From the NCBI GenBank assembly GCA_021531615.1, contig JADYUE010000002.1, positions 1 through 64,000 on the forward strand: a DNA stretch of 64,000 bases, given 5' to 3'. Within the stretch, counting starts at the first letter, position 1, and the number at the start of each line of letters is the position of its first letter. This document shows positions 31,655 through 40,822 of this stretch, piece by piece. The translations under genes and the position numbers were made by a program. The notes beneath the pieces were generated by a model that saw only the letters and a list, made by a program, of their open reading frames with translations, made no database searches and was not told the origin of the DNA. This DNA is from Fusobacterium varium (GTDB taxonomy: Bacteria; Fusobacteriota; Fusobacteriia; Fusobacteriales; Fusobacteriaceae).

Positions 31655-32080
31655 TCATACCCCCCTACCCGCTTGGTAAAGTTGCTTATACTGTCTTAAC
31701 TCCTCTTGTACTTGCTCGATGTTCTCGCTCTTATATCTTCTATGTACTTCTCTATGTGCTGTATCACTTAGCGGTATCAAATTATCTAAGTCATATATCA
31801 ACTTTTTATTGCTCTCTACTTCAATAATGTGATGCACAAGCGTTGCTGGTACAATACGATTATATTTATACAGAGTATAAAGACATATATTATCACTTGT
31901 TGCTAAACTTCTTTGTCTTGTAAGTTCCCACTTTTTATTGTTGTATACCTCTTTATTTTTCCTCTTGTGTTTATCGTAGTATCTATCACTTTCTTTTTTC
32001 AGATGTTCAAAACACTTATTCGGACATTCTACTGTGATTGAATGTAACTTCTTACAACGTGGGCATTGTTTCAATATCAT
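31655..32080 (-). CDS. HNH endonuclease of the packaging module
   Basis: This 141-aa protein has zinc-binding cysteines (CPRCKK, CPNKC) and the HNH core VHHIIEV...NLIPLSDTAHREVH. HK97-type phages need such a nuclease beside the terminase for cos cleavage, so a cos site probably lies nearby, though I could not identify it. Confidence 0.9.
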   Translation of the reverse strand: MILKQCPRCKKLHSITVECPNKCFEHLKKESDRYYDKHKRKNKEVYNNKKWELTRQRSLATSDNICLYTLYKYNRIVPATLVHHIIEVESNKKLIYDLDNLIPLSDTAHREVHRRYKSENIEQVQEELRQYKQLYQAGRGV

Positions 32081-32598
32081 TTTGAAAACTCCTTTAACTC
32101 CTCAAGCTCTAGCTTTTTTGTTTCTACCTCTATCTTTTTCAACTCATTTTCTAGTTTGATTTTTTTCAGTTCGTACTCTTCCCGAATGGTTGGCATCTCC
32201 TCGATGTTACGTCTTAATTGCAACATCTTTTCTATTCTCTCCGCTCTGACCTTAACTGCTTTTTCAACTTTATCATCTAACAGTTTCGCATCGGGCTTTT
32301 TATATGTGTTGTCAATAAGCTCTTGCAACACGTCTGCCTCTTCTCTAGCTTTTTCACTTATCATCTGTCTTAATTCTCTTTTACTCTGCTCATCTCTTTC
32401 AACAAAAGTTTCATAAGCTATCTTACTTCTGATGCCTTTGACCCAAGCGTCCCCTTTTACTTCCGCAAGTTTCTTTCTTTTTTTTAAAGTTGATAGAGGT
32501 ACTTTGTACACAAGAGCTAATTTGCTCAAATCTTCGCCTAGTTCATATCGTAATCTTATTTCAAACTCTTTCGACTTTGTCAAAGCTATTTCTATCAC
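32077..32598 (-). CDS. Terminase-associated/DNA-binding HTH protein
   Basis: The C-terminal end overlaps the HNH start by 4 bp. It has an HTH (YELGEDLSKLALVYKVPLST) followed by KGDAWVKG, a pattern of small terminase-like proteins, then a long coiled coil. The start is uncertain: GTG at 32598 or TTG at 32583 fit better than the longer frame from 32676, whose N-terminus is hydrophobic and unlike the rest. It may bind the packaging region together with the P27 protein. Confidence 0.65.
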   Translation of the reverse strand: MIEIALTKSKEFEIRLRYELGEDLSKLALVYKVPLSTLKKRKKLAEVKGDAWVKGIRSKIAYETFVERDEQSKRELRQMISEKAREEADVLQELIDNTYKKPDAKLLDDKVEKAVKVRAERIEKMLQLRRNIEEMPTIREEYELKKIKLENELKKIEVETKKLELEELKEFSK

Positions 32599-32757
32599 TC
32601 TCCTATTTTTATTAAAACAAAGATAAAAAAAATATAAAAATAAGTACCACTTTTCACACTTAATAAACCGTAGCAAAAAAAGCTATTTTTTAATTTTGCT
32701 TTTTCCTGCTATAAATATTTATTTTTTATGAGTTTATGCCCAATTTCTTTCGACCAA

Positions 32758-33879
32758 CTAAAATGTTTTAGTTGGCAAAAAAAAATCCTCAAAAATCTTT
32801 TTTAAAAAAAATATATAGACATCATAATTTTTAACATCTACATATTTTTTAATAATCTGTTTTTCATAAGTCGTGTGATGCTTAGAGGGTATATTTTCTT
32901 TTGTAATCTCTAACAAAAATTTAAAATCAAATATCCAACTATTTTGTTCGAGGTATTTAAAAATACCCCTTTCCTCTTTCAAATGTTCCGGTATATCTTT
33001 ATTGTGTATTTTTAGTTTTTCTCTCAACTCTCTTTTTACTTTTTCATTTCTTTTAAAATTTTTAAATTCGTAAGAAAGATTTTTCTTTATTTTCTCCAGC
33101 TCCTTAAAGGGTCTTTCTTTTATTTCGACCCTTAATGCCTCTTGGAATAAATCTTTGATAATATCAACACTTAAAAATGTTTTCAAACTATTATCTATTT
33201 GTCTTTTTTCTGTTACATACTTATAATAATCACGCCCAAGTAGTACCTCTACCCTTGTAACCTCTGTATCTATTTCTATACCTTGATTAATCAACATTTC
33301 AAAACTCTTGTCATAAATCTTAATGACTTTCCCTCGATTTTCTTTTTTGAAATCGGCATTTTTAGTATTGATGTAGAGGTTTCTATCTCTGCGGATTTTA
33401 TTTGGTATACTTTCAGCATTAAAACTATATAACCCAAGTGCTTTTTGATAGTTTGCACGTCCTACAAGCATAATTACATCTTGTAAGTCTAAAAATGACA
33501 TATTTAATGTTGAATTTATCTCTAGTTCTTTGATTTTTGCCTCTTCTAAGTCTAAAAATACACCTTTTATCGCCATTTCTTTTACAATTTTATCAAGTGA
33601 AATTTTTACATCTTTCACTGTTGAATTATACAAATTATGCCCCTCTTTAATTTTGTTAGGATTAAACTCAAGCGTGGCGATATTATACTCTCCACTTTCA
33701 TTTTTTATCATTGAATATGTCAAAGAATAATTATTGTCATTACATTCAAATCTTTCTATCGTTTCGCCCTGTTTGATAATCTTTTTCTTTTCCAGCTCTA
33801 AAAAGTTCTCTACTTTAAAGTTGTTTAAAACTATTCTATCGATACCTATTCTTTCGATCCTTGATGTTTCGACTATCAA
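32758..33879 (-). CDS. Replication-initiator-like protein (Phage_CRI/gene II type)
   Basis: This 373-aa protein has the features GKVIKIYDKSFEM and TEVTRVEVLLGRDYYKYV of filamentous-phage and plasmid initiators of rolling-circle type, plus a lysine-rich helical C-terminus. TTG start with AAGGTGG upstream. No HUH motif can be pointed to by eye. It sits in the middle of a tailed-phage genome between the Com-like gene and packaging genes, flanked by inverted repeats, so it may be a captured plasmid or satellite replication gene. Confidence 0.6.
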   Translation of the reverse strand: MIVETSRIERIGIDRIVLNNFKVENFLELEKKKIIKQGETIERFECNDNNYSLTYSMIKNESGEYNIATLEFNPNKIKEGHNLYNSTVKDVKISLDKIVKEMAIKGVFLDLEEAKIKELEINSTLNMSFLDLQDVIMLVGRANYQKALGLYSFNAESIPNKIRRDRNLYINTKNADFKKENRGKVIKIYDKSFEMLINQGIEIDTEVTRVEVLLGRDYYKYVTEKRQIDNSLKTFLSVDIIKDLFQEALRVEIKERPFKELEKIKKNLSYEFKNFKRNEKVKRELREKLKIHNKDIPEHLKEERGIFKYLEQNSWIFDFKFLLEITKENIPSKHHTTYEKQIIKKYVDVKNYDVYIFFLKKIFEDFFLPTKTF

Positions 33880-33902
33880 CTTTAAACACCACCTTTTCTA
33901 TT

Positions 33903-33980
33903 TTTTTTGTAAAATCGCCTACCCCTTTCCCGAGCCTGCTCTAGTTATATTTATAGCTCAACCAAAAATTTTACAAAAAA
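33903..33980. repeat. 13-bp inverted repeat upstream of the initiator-like gene
   Basis: TTTTTTGTAAAAT (33903-33915) and ATTTTACAAAAAA (33968-33980) are exact inverse complements around a 52-nt loop that contains a G/C-rich patch. In leader RNA it would make a stable stem just before the gene. As DNA it could be an initiator-binding or nicking site. Confidence 0.6.
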
Positions 33981-33983
33981 TAA

Positions 33984-34023
33984 AGGGAGTTAAGACCTGC
34001 ATCGCTACAAGCCTCAACTCCCT
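33984..34023 (-). terminator. Terminator after the Com-like gene
   Basis: On the minus strand AGGGAGTT...AACTCCCT is followed by TTATTTTTTG. It separates the Com-like gene from the initiator-like gene. Confidence 0.65.
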
Positions 34024-34051
34024 ATTTCGAGTTTTACGGTACATTTAATTG

Positions 34052-34243
34052 TTATCTTAATTTTACTTTCGTTACTTCTCCACAACTGCATTTTATTTTA
34101 AACTCAATACCGTTGCTGGATATGCTCAAGCCCTCTCTAAAGTGCAAATAACCGCTGTCATCGGTTGAAAATAGAAAGTTCCTGCACTTATTGCATCTAG
34201 TTTTTTTGTTTTTCATTTTTTCTTTTATTATCTCTATTTGCAT
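34052..34243 (-). CDS. Com-like zinc-finger regulator, 63 aa
   Basis: CNKC (about 18-21) and CSCG (about 53-56) with a beta-rich centre match the Com family, known in phage Mu as a translational activator of the mom message. A promoter lies so close that the transcript would begin at or after the first ATG; the internal ATG at residue 10 may be the true start. No mom-like gene is adjacent. Confidence 0.65.
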   Translation of the reverse strand: MQIEIIKEKMKNKKTRCNKCRNFLFSTDDSGYLHFREGLSISSNGIEFKIKCSCGEVTKVKLR

Positions 34244-34247
34244 TTTA

Positions 34248-34277
34248 ATATTAGCACATACTTTCTAAAAAAGTCAA
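34248..34277 (-). promoter_or_regulatory. Promoter of the Com-like gene
   Basis: TTGACT (34277-34272), an 18-nt spacer and TATTA-type -10 TAATAT (34253-34248). Only 4 nt separate the -10 from the first ATG, predicting a leaderless message or a start further in. Confidence 0.6.
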
Positions 34278-34367
34278 TTCTTTTTTTGTGCTGTCCCCCT
34301 TTCCACTTTCTTTGTATAAATAGAATATCATATTTTTACACTAAAAAAAAGAGGGGCATAAAAAAAG

Positions 34368-34392
34368 TGTACTATGTATAGTACAGTTTTTT
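34368..34392. terminator. Hairpin terminator left of the 66-aa gene
   Basis: TGTACTA-TGTA-TAGTACA with A/T runs on both sides. A second hairpin (AAAGAGCA/TGCTCTTT, 34414-34436) overlaps the end of the upstream gene, giving tandem terminators that isolate the right-end genes from the Com-like promoter. Confidence 0.6.
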
Positions 34393-34425
34393 ATTTTGCT
34401 AACTTCATAAAAAAAAGAGCACTAT

Positions 34426-34626
34426 TTATGCTCTTTCTACAATTTTATCTATTATTTCTCTTACTTCTTTTTGTTTTGTAACGTAAAAGATGCTAGTTAG
34501 GTTGCCATTTTTATAAGTTGAGGCGTATTTTTCTTTTAACGACAACTTATAATACCCTCTAGTATACACTATATATTCAACTCTTGCATCTAGTGAAATC
34601 TCCATTAAAAACTTTTCTTTAATCAT
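34426..34626 (-). CDS. Hypothetical protein, 66 aa
   Basis: I do not recognise this small mixed protein. It starts MIKEKFLMEISLDARVEYIV, with GAGGCG upstream, and ends inside a terminator hairpin. It forms a pair with the 93-aa gene to its right at the end of the prophage, where accessory genes are common. Confidence 0.55.
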   Translation of the reverse strand: MIKEKFLMEISLDARVEYIVYTRGYYKLSLKEKYASTYKNGNLTSIFYVTKQKEVREIIDKIVERA

Positions 34627-34639
34627 TTTATCGCCTCTT

Positions 34640-34921
34640 TTACTCGTTAAAATTTATTTCAAATTCCACATCGTAAATTTCATTATATTTCGCAATTCCT
34701 TTAATATTTTTTGGACTTACACTTGTTATATCTGCGTTATTTTCTGACATTATTCTATTGATTAGTTTAAAATTTAAAATTTTTATTTTTTTGTCACGCA
34801 AGTATAAATCTAGCGTATCTTCAATTTTATCTTCTTTTATTTTTTCAAGTTCCTTTTTGTAGTCATTAGTAGCGTTTTTTAATCTTTCTTTTAAGCGTTT
34901 TTCAAACTCTTCTCTAGTCAC
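34640..34921 (-). CDS. Hypothetical charged protein, 93 aa
   Basis: I do not recognise this protein. It has a helical, lysine/glutamate-rich N-terminal half, then strands. It is the rightmost gene of the prophage, 150 bp from the right attachment core, and probably co-transcribed with the 66-aa gene. Confidence 0.55.
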   Translation of the reverse strand: MTREEFEKRLKERLKNATNDYKKELEKIKEDKIEDTLDLYLRDKKIKILNFKLINRIMSENNADITSVSPKNIKGIAKYNEIYDVEFEINFNE

Positions 34922-34956
34922 TTTTAACCACCTTTTTTATTTTTGTTTTAAAAAAA

Positions 34957-34976
34957 GAGTGGAATGTCTTCCACTC
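34957..34976. terminator. Hairpin near the right prophage end
   Basis: GAGTGGAA-TGTC-TTCCACTC is a compact stem preceded by an A run, so it would terminate leftward transcripts coming from guaA or the right end. Confidence 0.5.
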
Positions 34977-34998
34977 ATAAAAGCAAGTTAATTTTGAT

Positions 34999-35017
34999 TA
35001 AGTCCAATTTAAGCCCA
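34999..35017. repeat. Direct repeat, candidate integrase arm-binding site (right)
   Basis: Exact 19-bp copy of 994-1012, in the same orientation, 57 bp inside the right core. Confidence 0.65.
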
Positions 35018-35074
35018 AACGAGCTTTTTTATTTTTTGACGTCTGATTTTTCCAGCGTTTGCGAGATTTTTCTT

Positions 35075-35086
35075 TTATTCCCACTC
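35075..35086. other. Right attachment site core
   Basis: It coincides with the last codons and stop of guaA (minus strand GAGTGGGAATAA). See the left copy at 889-900. Confidence 0.85.
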
Positions 35087-36613
35087 TATTGTTGCAGGTG
35101 GCTTACTAGAGATGTCATAAGTCAATCTGTTAATTCCTTTAACCTCATTTAAGATTCTATTTGAAACTCTTTCTAAGAATTCAAATGGAAGGTGTGACCA
35201 AGTAGCAGTCATAAAGTCAATTGTGTTAGCAGATCTTAAAACTGCAGTGTATTCATATGTTCTTTCATCTCCCATAACTCCAACTGATTTAACAGGTAGA
35301 AGCACAACGAAAGCTTGGCTAACTTTATTGTAAAGATCAGCAGCTCTTAACTCTTCGATGAATATATCGTCAGCTTCTCTTAAAATATCAGCTTTCTCTT
35401 TATCGACTTCACCAAGAATTCTAATTCCTAGTCCAGGTCCTGGGAATGGATGTCTATCGATCATGTGATCAGGGATTCCTAACTCTCTTCCAACTTTTCT
35501 AACTTCATCTTTGAAAAGCTCTCTTAATGGTTCAAGAAGTTTGAACTTCATATCTTCAGGAAGTCCACCAACATTGTGGTGAGATTTAATAGTCATTGAA
35601 GGTCCTTTTACTGACATAGATTCAATAACGTCAGGATAGATAGTTCCTTGAGCTAAGAATTCTACATCTGTAAGTTTTCCAGCTTCTTCATCAAATACTT
35701 CGATAAATTCTTTTCCAATTATTTTTCTTTTCTTTTCAGGATCAGAAACTCCTGCAAGTTTAGAAAGGAATCTTTCTTCAGCATCTATACATTTGATGTT
35801 CATATGGAAATTTTCACCATAAACTTCCATAACTTTTTTAGCTTCATCTTTTCTTAAAAGTCCAGTATCAACGAAGATACAAGTTAATTGATCTCCAATT
35901 GCTTTGTGGATAAGAGTAGCAGCAACAGAAGAGTCAACTCCTCCTGAAAGTCCTAGAAGAACTTTTTTATCTCCTACAGTTTCTCTTATACTTTTAATAG
36001 TTTCTTCTATGTAGTTACCCATAGACCAGTTTTGTTCACATTTAGCAATATTGAATACAAAGTTTCTTAAAATTTGTGTTCCATATTCAGAGTGAGTAAC
36101 TTCAGCATGGAATTGGATACAGTAAGAATTGATATCTTTGTTGTAAGTAGCAGCTACACAAGAAGTAGTATGTCCGATTTGAACATATCCAGGAGCCATT
36201 TTAGTTACATGGTCATTATGACTCATCCAAACTTTAGAGTTATTAGGTACTCCTTCGAATAGAGGGCTGTCAGGACAGTCGATGATAAGTTCAGCTTTAC
36301 CAAACTCTTGTTTGTCAGCTCTTGCAACTTCTCCACCCATTAGGTGAGTAGTTAATTGCATTCCGTAACAGATTCCAAGAACTGGGATACCTTTGTAGAA
36401 TAGATCTTTATCAATAGTAGGAGCTCCTTCAGCATAAACAGAAGCAGGTCCTCCAGAAAGAATTATTCCTTTAGGTTTTCTAGCTAGGATCTTATCTAAA
36501 GGTTCGAAGTAAGGAACAACTTCAGCATAAACACCCATTTCTCTGACTCTTCTAGCAATCAATTGATTGTATTGAGAACCAAAGTCCAGTATTATAATAC
36601 TATTTTCTTTCAT
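35075..36613 (-). CDS. guaA: GMP synthase (glutamine-hydrolysing)
   Basis: This 512-aa enzyme converts XMP to GMP. The glutaminase domain has the nucleophile in GICYGMQ and [10 protein letters not shown]. The ATP pyrophosphatase domain has the P-loop GLSGGVDSS, and the C-terminal dimerisation domain ends [21 protein letters not shown] at 36613 is chosen because GGAGG lies 6 nt upstream. The stop codon is the prophage attachment site, so the last bases are supplied by recombination yet the protein is unchanged. Confidence 0.98.
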   Translation of the reverse strand: MKENSIIILDFGSQYNQLIARRVREMGVYAEVVPYFEPLDKILARKPKGIILSGGPASVYAEGAPTIDKDLFYKGIPVLGICYGMQLTTHLMGGEVARADKQEFGKAELIIDCPDSPLFEGVPNNSKVWMSHNDHVTKMAPGYVQIGHTTSCVAATYNKDINSYCIQFHAEVTHSEYGTQILRNFVFNIAKCEQNWSMGNYIEETIKSIRETVGDKKVLLGLSGGVDSSVAATLIHKAIGDQLTCIFVDTGLLRKDEAKKVMEVYGENFHMNIKCIDAEERFLSKLAGVSDPEKKRKIIGKEFIEVFDEEAGKLTDVEFLAQGTIYPDVIESMSVKGPSMTIKSHHNVGGLPEDMKFKLLEPLRELFKDEVRKVGRELGIPDHMIDRHPFPGPGLGIRILGEVDKEKADILREADDIFIEELRAADLYNKVSQAFVVLLPVKSVGVMGDERTYEYTAVLRSANTIDFMTATWSHLPFEFLERVSNRILNEVKGINRLTYDISSKPPATIEWE

Positions 36614-36635
36614 AAAAACCTCCAATTTAAAATAA

Positions 36636-36655
36636 AAGGAGCAAAAATGCTCCTT
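36636..36655 (-). terminator. Terminator between the HAD gene and guaA
   Basis: AAGGAGCA-AAAA-TGCTCCTT; on the minus strand it is followed by TTATTTT. It ends the HAD hydrolase transcript. Confidence 0.7.
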
Positions 36656-36743
36656 GTTTTACCAAATTAAAAACAAATATCATTTTCTACAATTATACAT
36701 CAAATATTAATATTTGCTTTATTATGAAATTTTACCATAAAAC

Positions 36744-37556
36744 CTAATCTCTGTCAAAAAAATATTTTTTTAAAAATTTAGCTACTCCATTGTTATCATT
36801 GGTATCAGTAATATAATCTACACTTGCCTTTACTTCTCTTGTGGCATTTCCCATAGCAACCCCATATTTAACAGCTCTAAGCATCTCTATATCATTAGTA
36901 GCATCACCAAAGGCTACACACTCTTCAGGAGAGATACCATAAGTTTTTAATACTCTTTTTAAAACTAATCCTTTATTGACTTCTCTGTTTAAAACTTCAT
37001 ATAGGATATCTGTTGATTTAGCAGTATAAACTTTATCACCTAATACTTTTTGTACCTCTCTATGTACTCTTTCTAAAGTTTCAGGTTCTTCATCTGTTCC
37101 TAAAAAAACTGATTTTGTCATCTTATAATCATCAAAATCATAGAAATCTTTCTCAATAGGTATCATATCTCTTTCACTACCATATCTGATAACCTCTCTT
37201 CTTGAAGAATCCTCAACATACCATTCATTATTTTGATAAAGATTTAAAGGAACTCCCAATCTCTTACTTATTCTTATTAACTCTTTTACATGATCAGCTT
37301 CTAAAGGAAGTTCAAAAATTACCCTATCATTTTCATAGTCCACTACCTTTGCTCCATTATAAGCAATAACTACACCACCAGCATCTAAATCTAAAGCATA
37401 AGGCTTAGTAGCTAAATATGTTCTTCCTGTAACTAGAAAAATTTTAACACCTCTTCTATTTAACTCTTTTAATACCTCTCTGTTTGTTTCAGATATTTTC
37501 TTATCACTTGTCAACAATGTTCCATCTAAATCTAATGCAATAGCTTTTAATTTCAT
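36744..37556 (-). CDS. HAD-superfamily (Cof-type) sugar/FMN phosphatase
   Basis: This 270-aa protein has DLDGTLL (motif I, catalytic Asp), VTGR and the C-terminal FGDATNDIEML (motif IV) with a C2b cap between. Cof-type enzymes dephosphorylate sugar phosphates, FMN or pyridoxal phosphate; the substrate cannot be read here. AGGTGG before the ATG. It is divergent from the next HAD gene. Confidence 0.9.
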   Translation of the reverse strand: MKLKAIALDLDGTLLTSDKKISETNREVLKELNRRGVKIFLVTGRTYLATKPYALDLDAGGVVIAYNGAKVVDYENDRVIFELPLEADHVKELIRISKRLGVPLNLYQNNEWYVEDSSRREVIRYGSERDMIPIEKDFYDFDDYKMTKSVFLGTDEEPETLERVHREVQKVLGDKVYTAKSTDILYEVLNREVNKGLVLKRVLKTYGISPEECVAFGDATNDIEMLRAVKYGVAMGNATREVKASVDYITDTNDNNGVAKFLKKYFFDRD

Positions 37557-37730
37557 TTTACCACCTCTCGTATCAAATCAAAATAGATGCTTTTTATGTG
37601 GATATTATATCACTTTTTATATTGAATTTAAATAATTCTATTGAGGTGGAAAATGCAAAATTATTTTAAATAGTGTTTTAAAGAAAGTGTTGTGCTATAA
37701 TAAAAATAAAAAATTTATGTGGAGGCAGTT

Positions 37731-38336
37731 ATGATAAAAAATATTATATTTGACTTAGGAAATGTATTAGTTAAATACTCACCTGAAAATTTTTTAAATA
37801 AATATGTAAAAAAGGAGAATCAGGAAGATTTTATTATAAATATTTTTAAAAGTAAAGATTGGTTAGAGTTAGATAGAGGAACTTTATCATATGAAGATGC
37901 TATTGAAGTTTTTACTAAAAGAGTTCCAGAAGAGAAGGAGAGTATAGAGAAACTATTTAGAGAGAATATCTCTTCTTGTATATCACCAATAGAGGAGAAT
38001 GTTGAGATTATGAGAAAATTGAAAAATAATGGATACAATGTGTATATTCTTTCAAATTTTCATCAGCCAGCCTTTGAATATATTAGAGAAAATTGGGATT
38101 TTATAAGGGAGTTTGATGGAGATGTAGTTTCTTGCTACTATCACTATATTAAGCCAGAGAGAGCTATATATGAAACTATTTTAAATAAATATAACCTAAT
38201 TCCAAGTGAAACTATTTTTATTGATGATATAGAAGCAAATATCAAGGGAGCAAAGGAAGTTAATATAGATGGGATCCATCTTCCTGATTTTAAAAATTTA
38301 AAAGTTCTTTTAAAAGATAAGGGAATAAAAATCTAA
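37731..38336 (+). CDS. HAD-superfamily hydrolase, YihX-like
   Basis: This 201-aa protein has IIFDLGNVLV (catalytic Asp), ILSNFH and IFIDDIEANIKGA, with the small helical cap of glucose-1-phosphatase-like HAD enzymes. ATG at 37731 with GGAGG 7 nt upstream is preferred over an upstream GTG. Confidence 0.9.
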   Translation: MIKNIIFDLGNVLVKYSPENFLNKYVKKENQEDFIINIFKSKDWLELDRGTLSYEDAIEVFTKRVPEEKESIEKLFRENISSCISPIEENVEIMRKLKNNGYNVYILSNFHQPAFEYIRENWDFIREFDGDVVSCYYHYIKPERAIYETILNKYNLIPSETIFIDDIEANIKGAKEVNIDGIHLPDFKNLKVLLKDKGIKI

Positions 38337-38549
38337 AAATAATTGTTTTATAAAAAATACTGATGTTTTTTTATGATTTTGATTTTTTTATTTAATCATT
38401 CCTATTTTTAATAACAAGTTGAATTTATATTTCAATATAAAATTAATTTTTTTGATACACAAAAAATATTTTTTATAGTATAATACAGAAAAGTTGTATT
38501 TTACGTCTGTAATTGAGAATAATTCATTTGTAATTAAGGGGGAAGAAAA

Positions 38550-39782
38550 ATGTTTTTATCACCAGAAGAAAAACTACTGGCTTTTAGAAAGAAACATAAA
38601 ATTACTCAAGGGGAGTTAGTAGGGGAAGATATCACAAGAGTTTTTTTAGGAATGATTGAAATAGGAAAGAGATCATTAACTGAGAAAACAGCAAAATTAC
38701 TATGTAAGAATTTTAATAGAATTTTAAAAGAGAGGGGAATTAAAGATTCTATTAAAGTTGAAGAGTTAATGAAAACTAAGGAGCAACAGGCAATAGAGTT
38801 TTTTAAAGATATTCTAAAAAGAGATAATATCTCTTCAAAAGAGATTATTTGGGATATTGAAGAAGCTCTTTATGAGATAAATGATGCAGATAGAGTAAAT
38901 TATTGTTTACAATTATTTGAAAAATTCTTTAGTTTAAAAGAGTATAGAATAGCAAGAAACTATCTTTTAAAATCTATGCACAGAGTAAAAGATATAGAAA
39001 GTATAAAGGAAAGCCTTTTGAAGATTTTTGAATTAAATAAGATACTTTGTGATTATGAGGGAAGTGTTTTTGCATATAGAAGATTTAAAAATAAATTAGA
39101 AAAAGAAAAATGGTGTGAAATTTTAGAAAATATACTATTTAACTATTCATATGCTCTTATTAAATGTGGAGAATACAAGGAAGCTTTTGAAAATTTACAA
39201 CTTCTTATAAAGAAATCTAAAAATGATAAATTCTTATTTGAAACTAGAAAATTATTAGGGAAAGCTTATAAGAAAATGGGAGATTATTCACATGCAACTA
39301 GCGAGTTTATATCTCTAGCTAAAGGGAAAACTCCTCAAGATAAAGCTGAAGCATATAGCAATATGATAGAGATAGCTTTAGAAACTGATGATATTTTACT
39401 TTTAAAGAAATTCTATGAAAAATGTAAAATAAATTATGAAGCTGATAGAATACAAGATGAAAAACTAAATTTTGAGATTTTAATTTGGTTAGGAAAGGGA
39501 GCTAAAAAGCTTCAAAAGAATAAGGATAGTAAGGCTTTCTTTATGGAAGCTTTAATGGTTGGAAAAAGTAATAACTATTCAGTAGAAAAGAGAATGGAAA
39601 TAATTTCAGAACTATTCCAAATATTTGAAAAAAGTGATTTTTTCTCTGTTCAAAGTATAGAGAATGAATATTTTGGGCTATTACTTGATGAAAAGAACTA
39701 TAAGCCAGGTATAAGAATTTTAGAATATTACTATAAAACTTTACCATCTGAATTGGAAAATAAATTTAAAATGTTTAAATAG
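38550..39782 (+). CDS. XRE-type regulator with TPR-like repeats
   Basis: This 410-aa protein has an N-terminal HTH (KHKITQGELVGEDITRVFLG, about 15-34) followed by helical TPR-like repeats to the end (for example YALIKCGEYKEAFENLQLLI). This is the layout of peptide- or metabolite-sensing regulators of Gram-positive-like type. GGGGGAAG precedes the ATG and a TATAAT lies at about 38479. It stands alone between two terminators, so its targets are unknown. Confidence 0.75.
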   Translation: MFLSPEEKLLAFRKKHKITQGELVGEDITRVFLGMIEIGKRSLTEKTAKLLCKNFNRILKERGIKDSIKVEELMKTKEQQAIEFFKDILKRDNISSKEIIWDIEEALYEINDADRVNYCLQLFEKFFSLKEYRIARNYLLKSMHRVKDIESIKESLLKIFELNKILCDYEGSVFAYRRFKNKLEKEKWCEILENILFNYSYALIKCGEYKEAFENLQLLIKKSKNDKFLFETRKLLGKAYKKMGDYSHATSEFISLAKGKTPQDKAEAYSNMIEIALETDDILLLKKFYEKCKINYEADRIQDEKLNFEILIWLGKGAKKLQKNKDSKAFFMEALMVGKSNNYSVEKRMEIISELFQIFEKSDFFSVQSIENEYFGLLLDEKNYKPGIRILEYYYKTLPSELENKFKMFK

Positions 39783-39789
39783 TAAAAGA

Positions 39790-39813
39790 AAAAGGGGCAA
39801 TACAGCCCCTTTT
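39790..39813. terminator. Bidirectional terminator
   Basis: AAAAGGGGC-AATACA-GCCCCTTTT serves the two convergent genes on either side. Confidence 0.85.
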
Positions 39814-39819
39814 ATCATA

Positions 39820-40545
39820 TTATCTTTCCTTTGCTCTAGCAACAAAAGCTTTAAAAATCCCTAAAAACTCAGGATATCTATTGATTAAATTTTCAGGATG
39901 CCATTGTATACCTAAAATAAATCTATCTTTCATATCAACAGCTTCAAAAGCTTCAACTACTCCTTCACAAGAAAAAGCAGTAGCTTTTAAACCTTTTCCA
40001 AGTTTTTTAACTCCTTGATGATGGAAAGAGTTTACATAGATTTTTTCAGTTTCAAATATATCGTGGATTAAAGATTCTTTTTTTATACTTACACTATGAA
40101 AAAGTTCATCTCTATTAATAGCTTTAGGGTGATGTCCCATAGCAGATTGTACTTGAGTATCTATATCTTGATAAAGAGTTCCATCAAAAGCTACATTGAT
40201 TAGTTGATGTCCTCTACAAATTCCTAAAACAGGAATATTTCTTCTACAAGCTTCTTCTAAAAGTTTAAATTCCATCTCATCTCTCTTAGTATCAGTTCCT
40301 GCTATTTGTAAAATTGGATCTTCACCATAGTATCTAGGTGCTACATCTTCTCCACCACTAAAAATTACACCATCTAGAACATCACTTTCTAGCATCTCCA
40401 TAGTTAATTCTTCAGATATTATTGGTATAAATAAAGGTATTCCTCCAGCAGCAATTACAGCTTCAGCATATCCAAAGTTAATTGCATTATATTCTCCTTT
40501 TTCTCTTTTTTCCCTAAATGTTGTTATTCCTATTATCGGCTTCAA
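39820..40545 (-). CDS. Class I glutamine amidotransferase, PuuD-like
   Basis: This 241-aa protein has the catalytic Cys in GICRGHQLINVA and the His-Glu pair in IQWHPENLI. The family hydrolyses gamma-glutamyl-GABA or related gamma-glutamyl amides. No polyamine genes are nearby, so the substrate is open. Confidence 0.87.
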   Translation of the reverse strand: MKPIIGITTFREKREKGEYNAINFGYAEAVIAAGGIPLFIPIISEELTMEMLESDVLDGVIFSGGEDVAPRYYGEDPILQIAGTDTKRDEMEFKLLEEACRRNIPVLGICRGHQLINVAFDGTLYQDIDTQVQSAMGHHPKAINRDELFHSVSIKKESLIHDIFETEKIYVNSFHHQGVKKLGKGLKATAFSCEGVVEAFEAVDMKDRFILGIQWHPENLINRYPEFLGIFKAFVARAKER

Positions 40546-40822
40546 TTAAACTCCTCCCAATCTTTTAATTTTTACTTATACTATTACTATACTCTTATCA
40601 ACTAATTTTTACAAATACTTTTATATATTTTTATTGATAAATTTTTATTTAAATTTATTAACAAGAATATATATTTATTGTATTTTTTTTAGTTGTATTT
40701 TGTTATTTTATAAATAGAGAAGTATCTTTTTATAAAAAATATATTTTTTTGTTATATTTTATAGAAAATCTTTGACATAATTTGAGAAATATAGTAAAAT
40801 TACTCTGTATGTAAAAAATTAA

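Larger units (their letters stand above)
889..35086. mobile_element. Complete prophage, PBSX-type contractile tail, integrated at the 3' end of guaA
   Basis: The element is bounded by the same 12-bp sequence, TTATTCCCACTC, at 889-900 and 35075-35086. The right copy is the last codons and stop of guaA, so insertion leaves guaA intact. It carries integrase next to one end, early genes, immunity region, lysis, HK97-type head and Xkd-type tail genes in standard order with no obviously broken structural gene. A 19-bp repeat lies just inside each end. It also carries a diversity-generating retroelement, a partition module and a type I toxin. All core genes look intact, so it may be inducible. Confidence 0.93.

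Noticed and set aside
31589-31657. 22-codon frame starting at the end of the HNH gene
   Set aside because: The ribosome-binding site would be only 1 nt from the ATG, and the peptide has no recognisable character.
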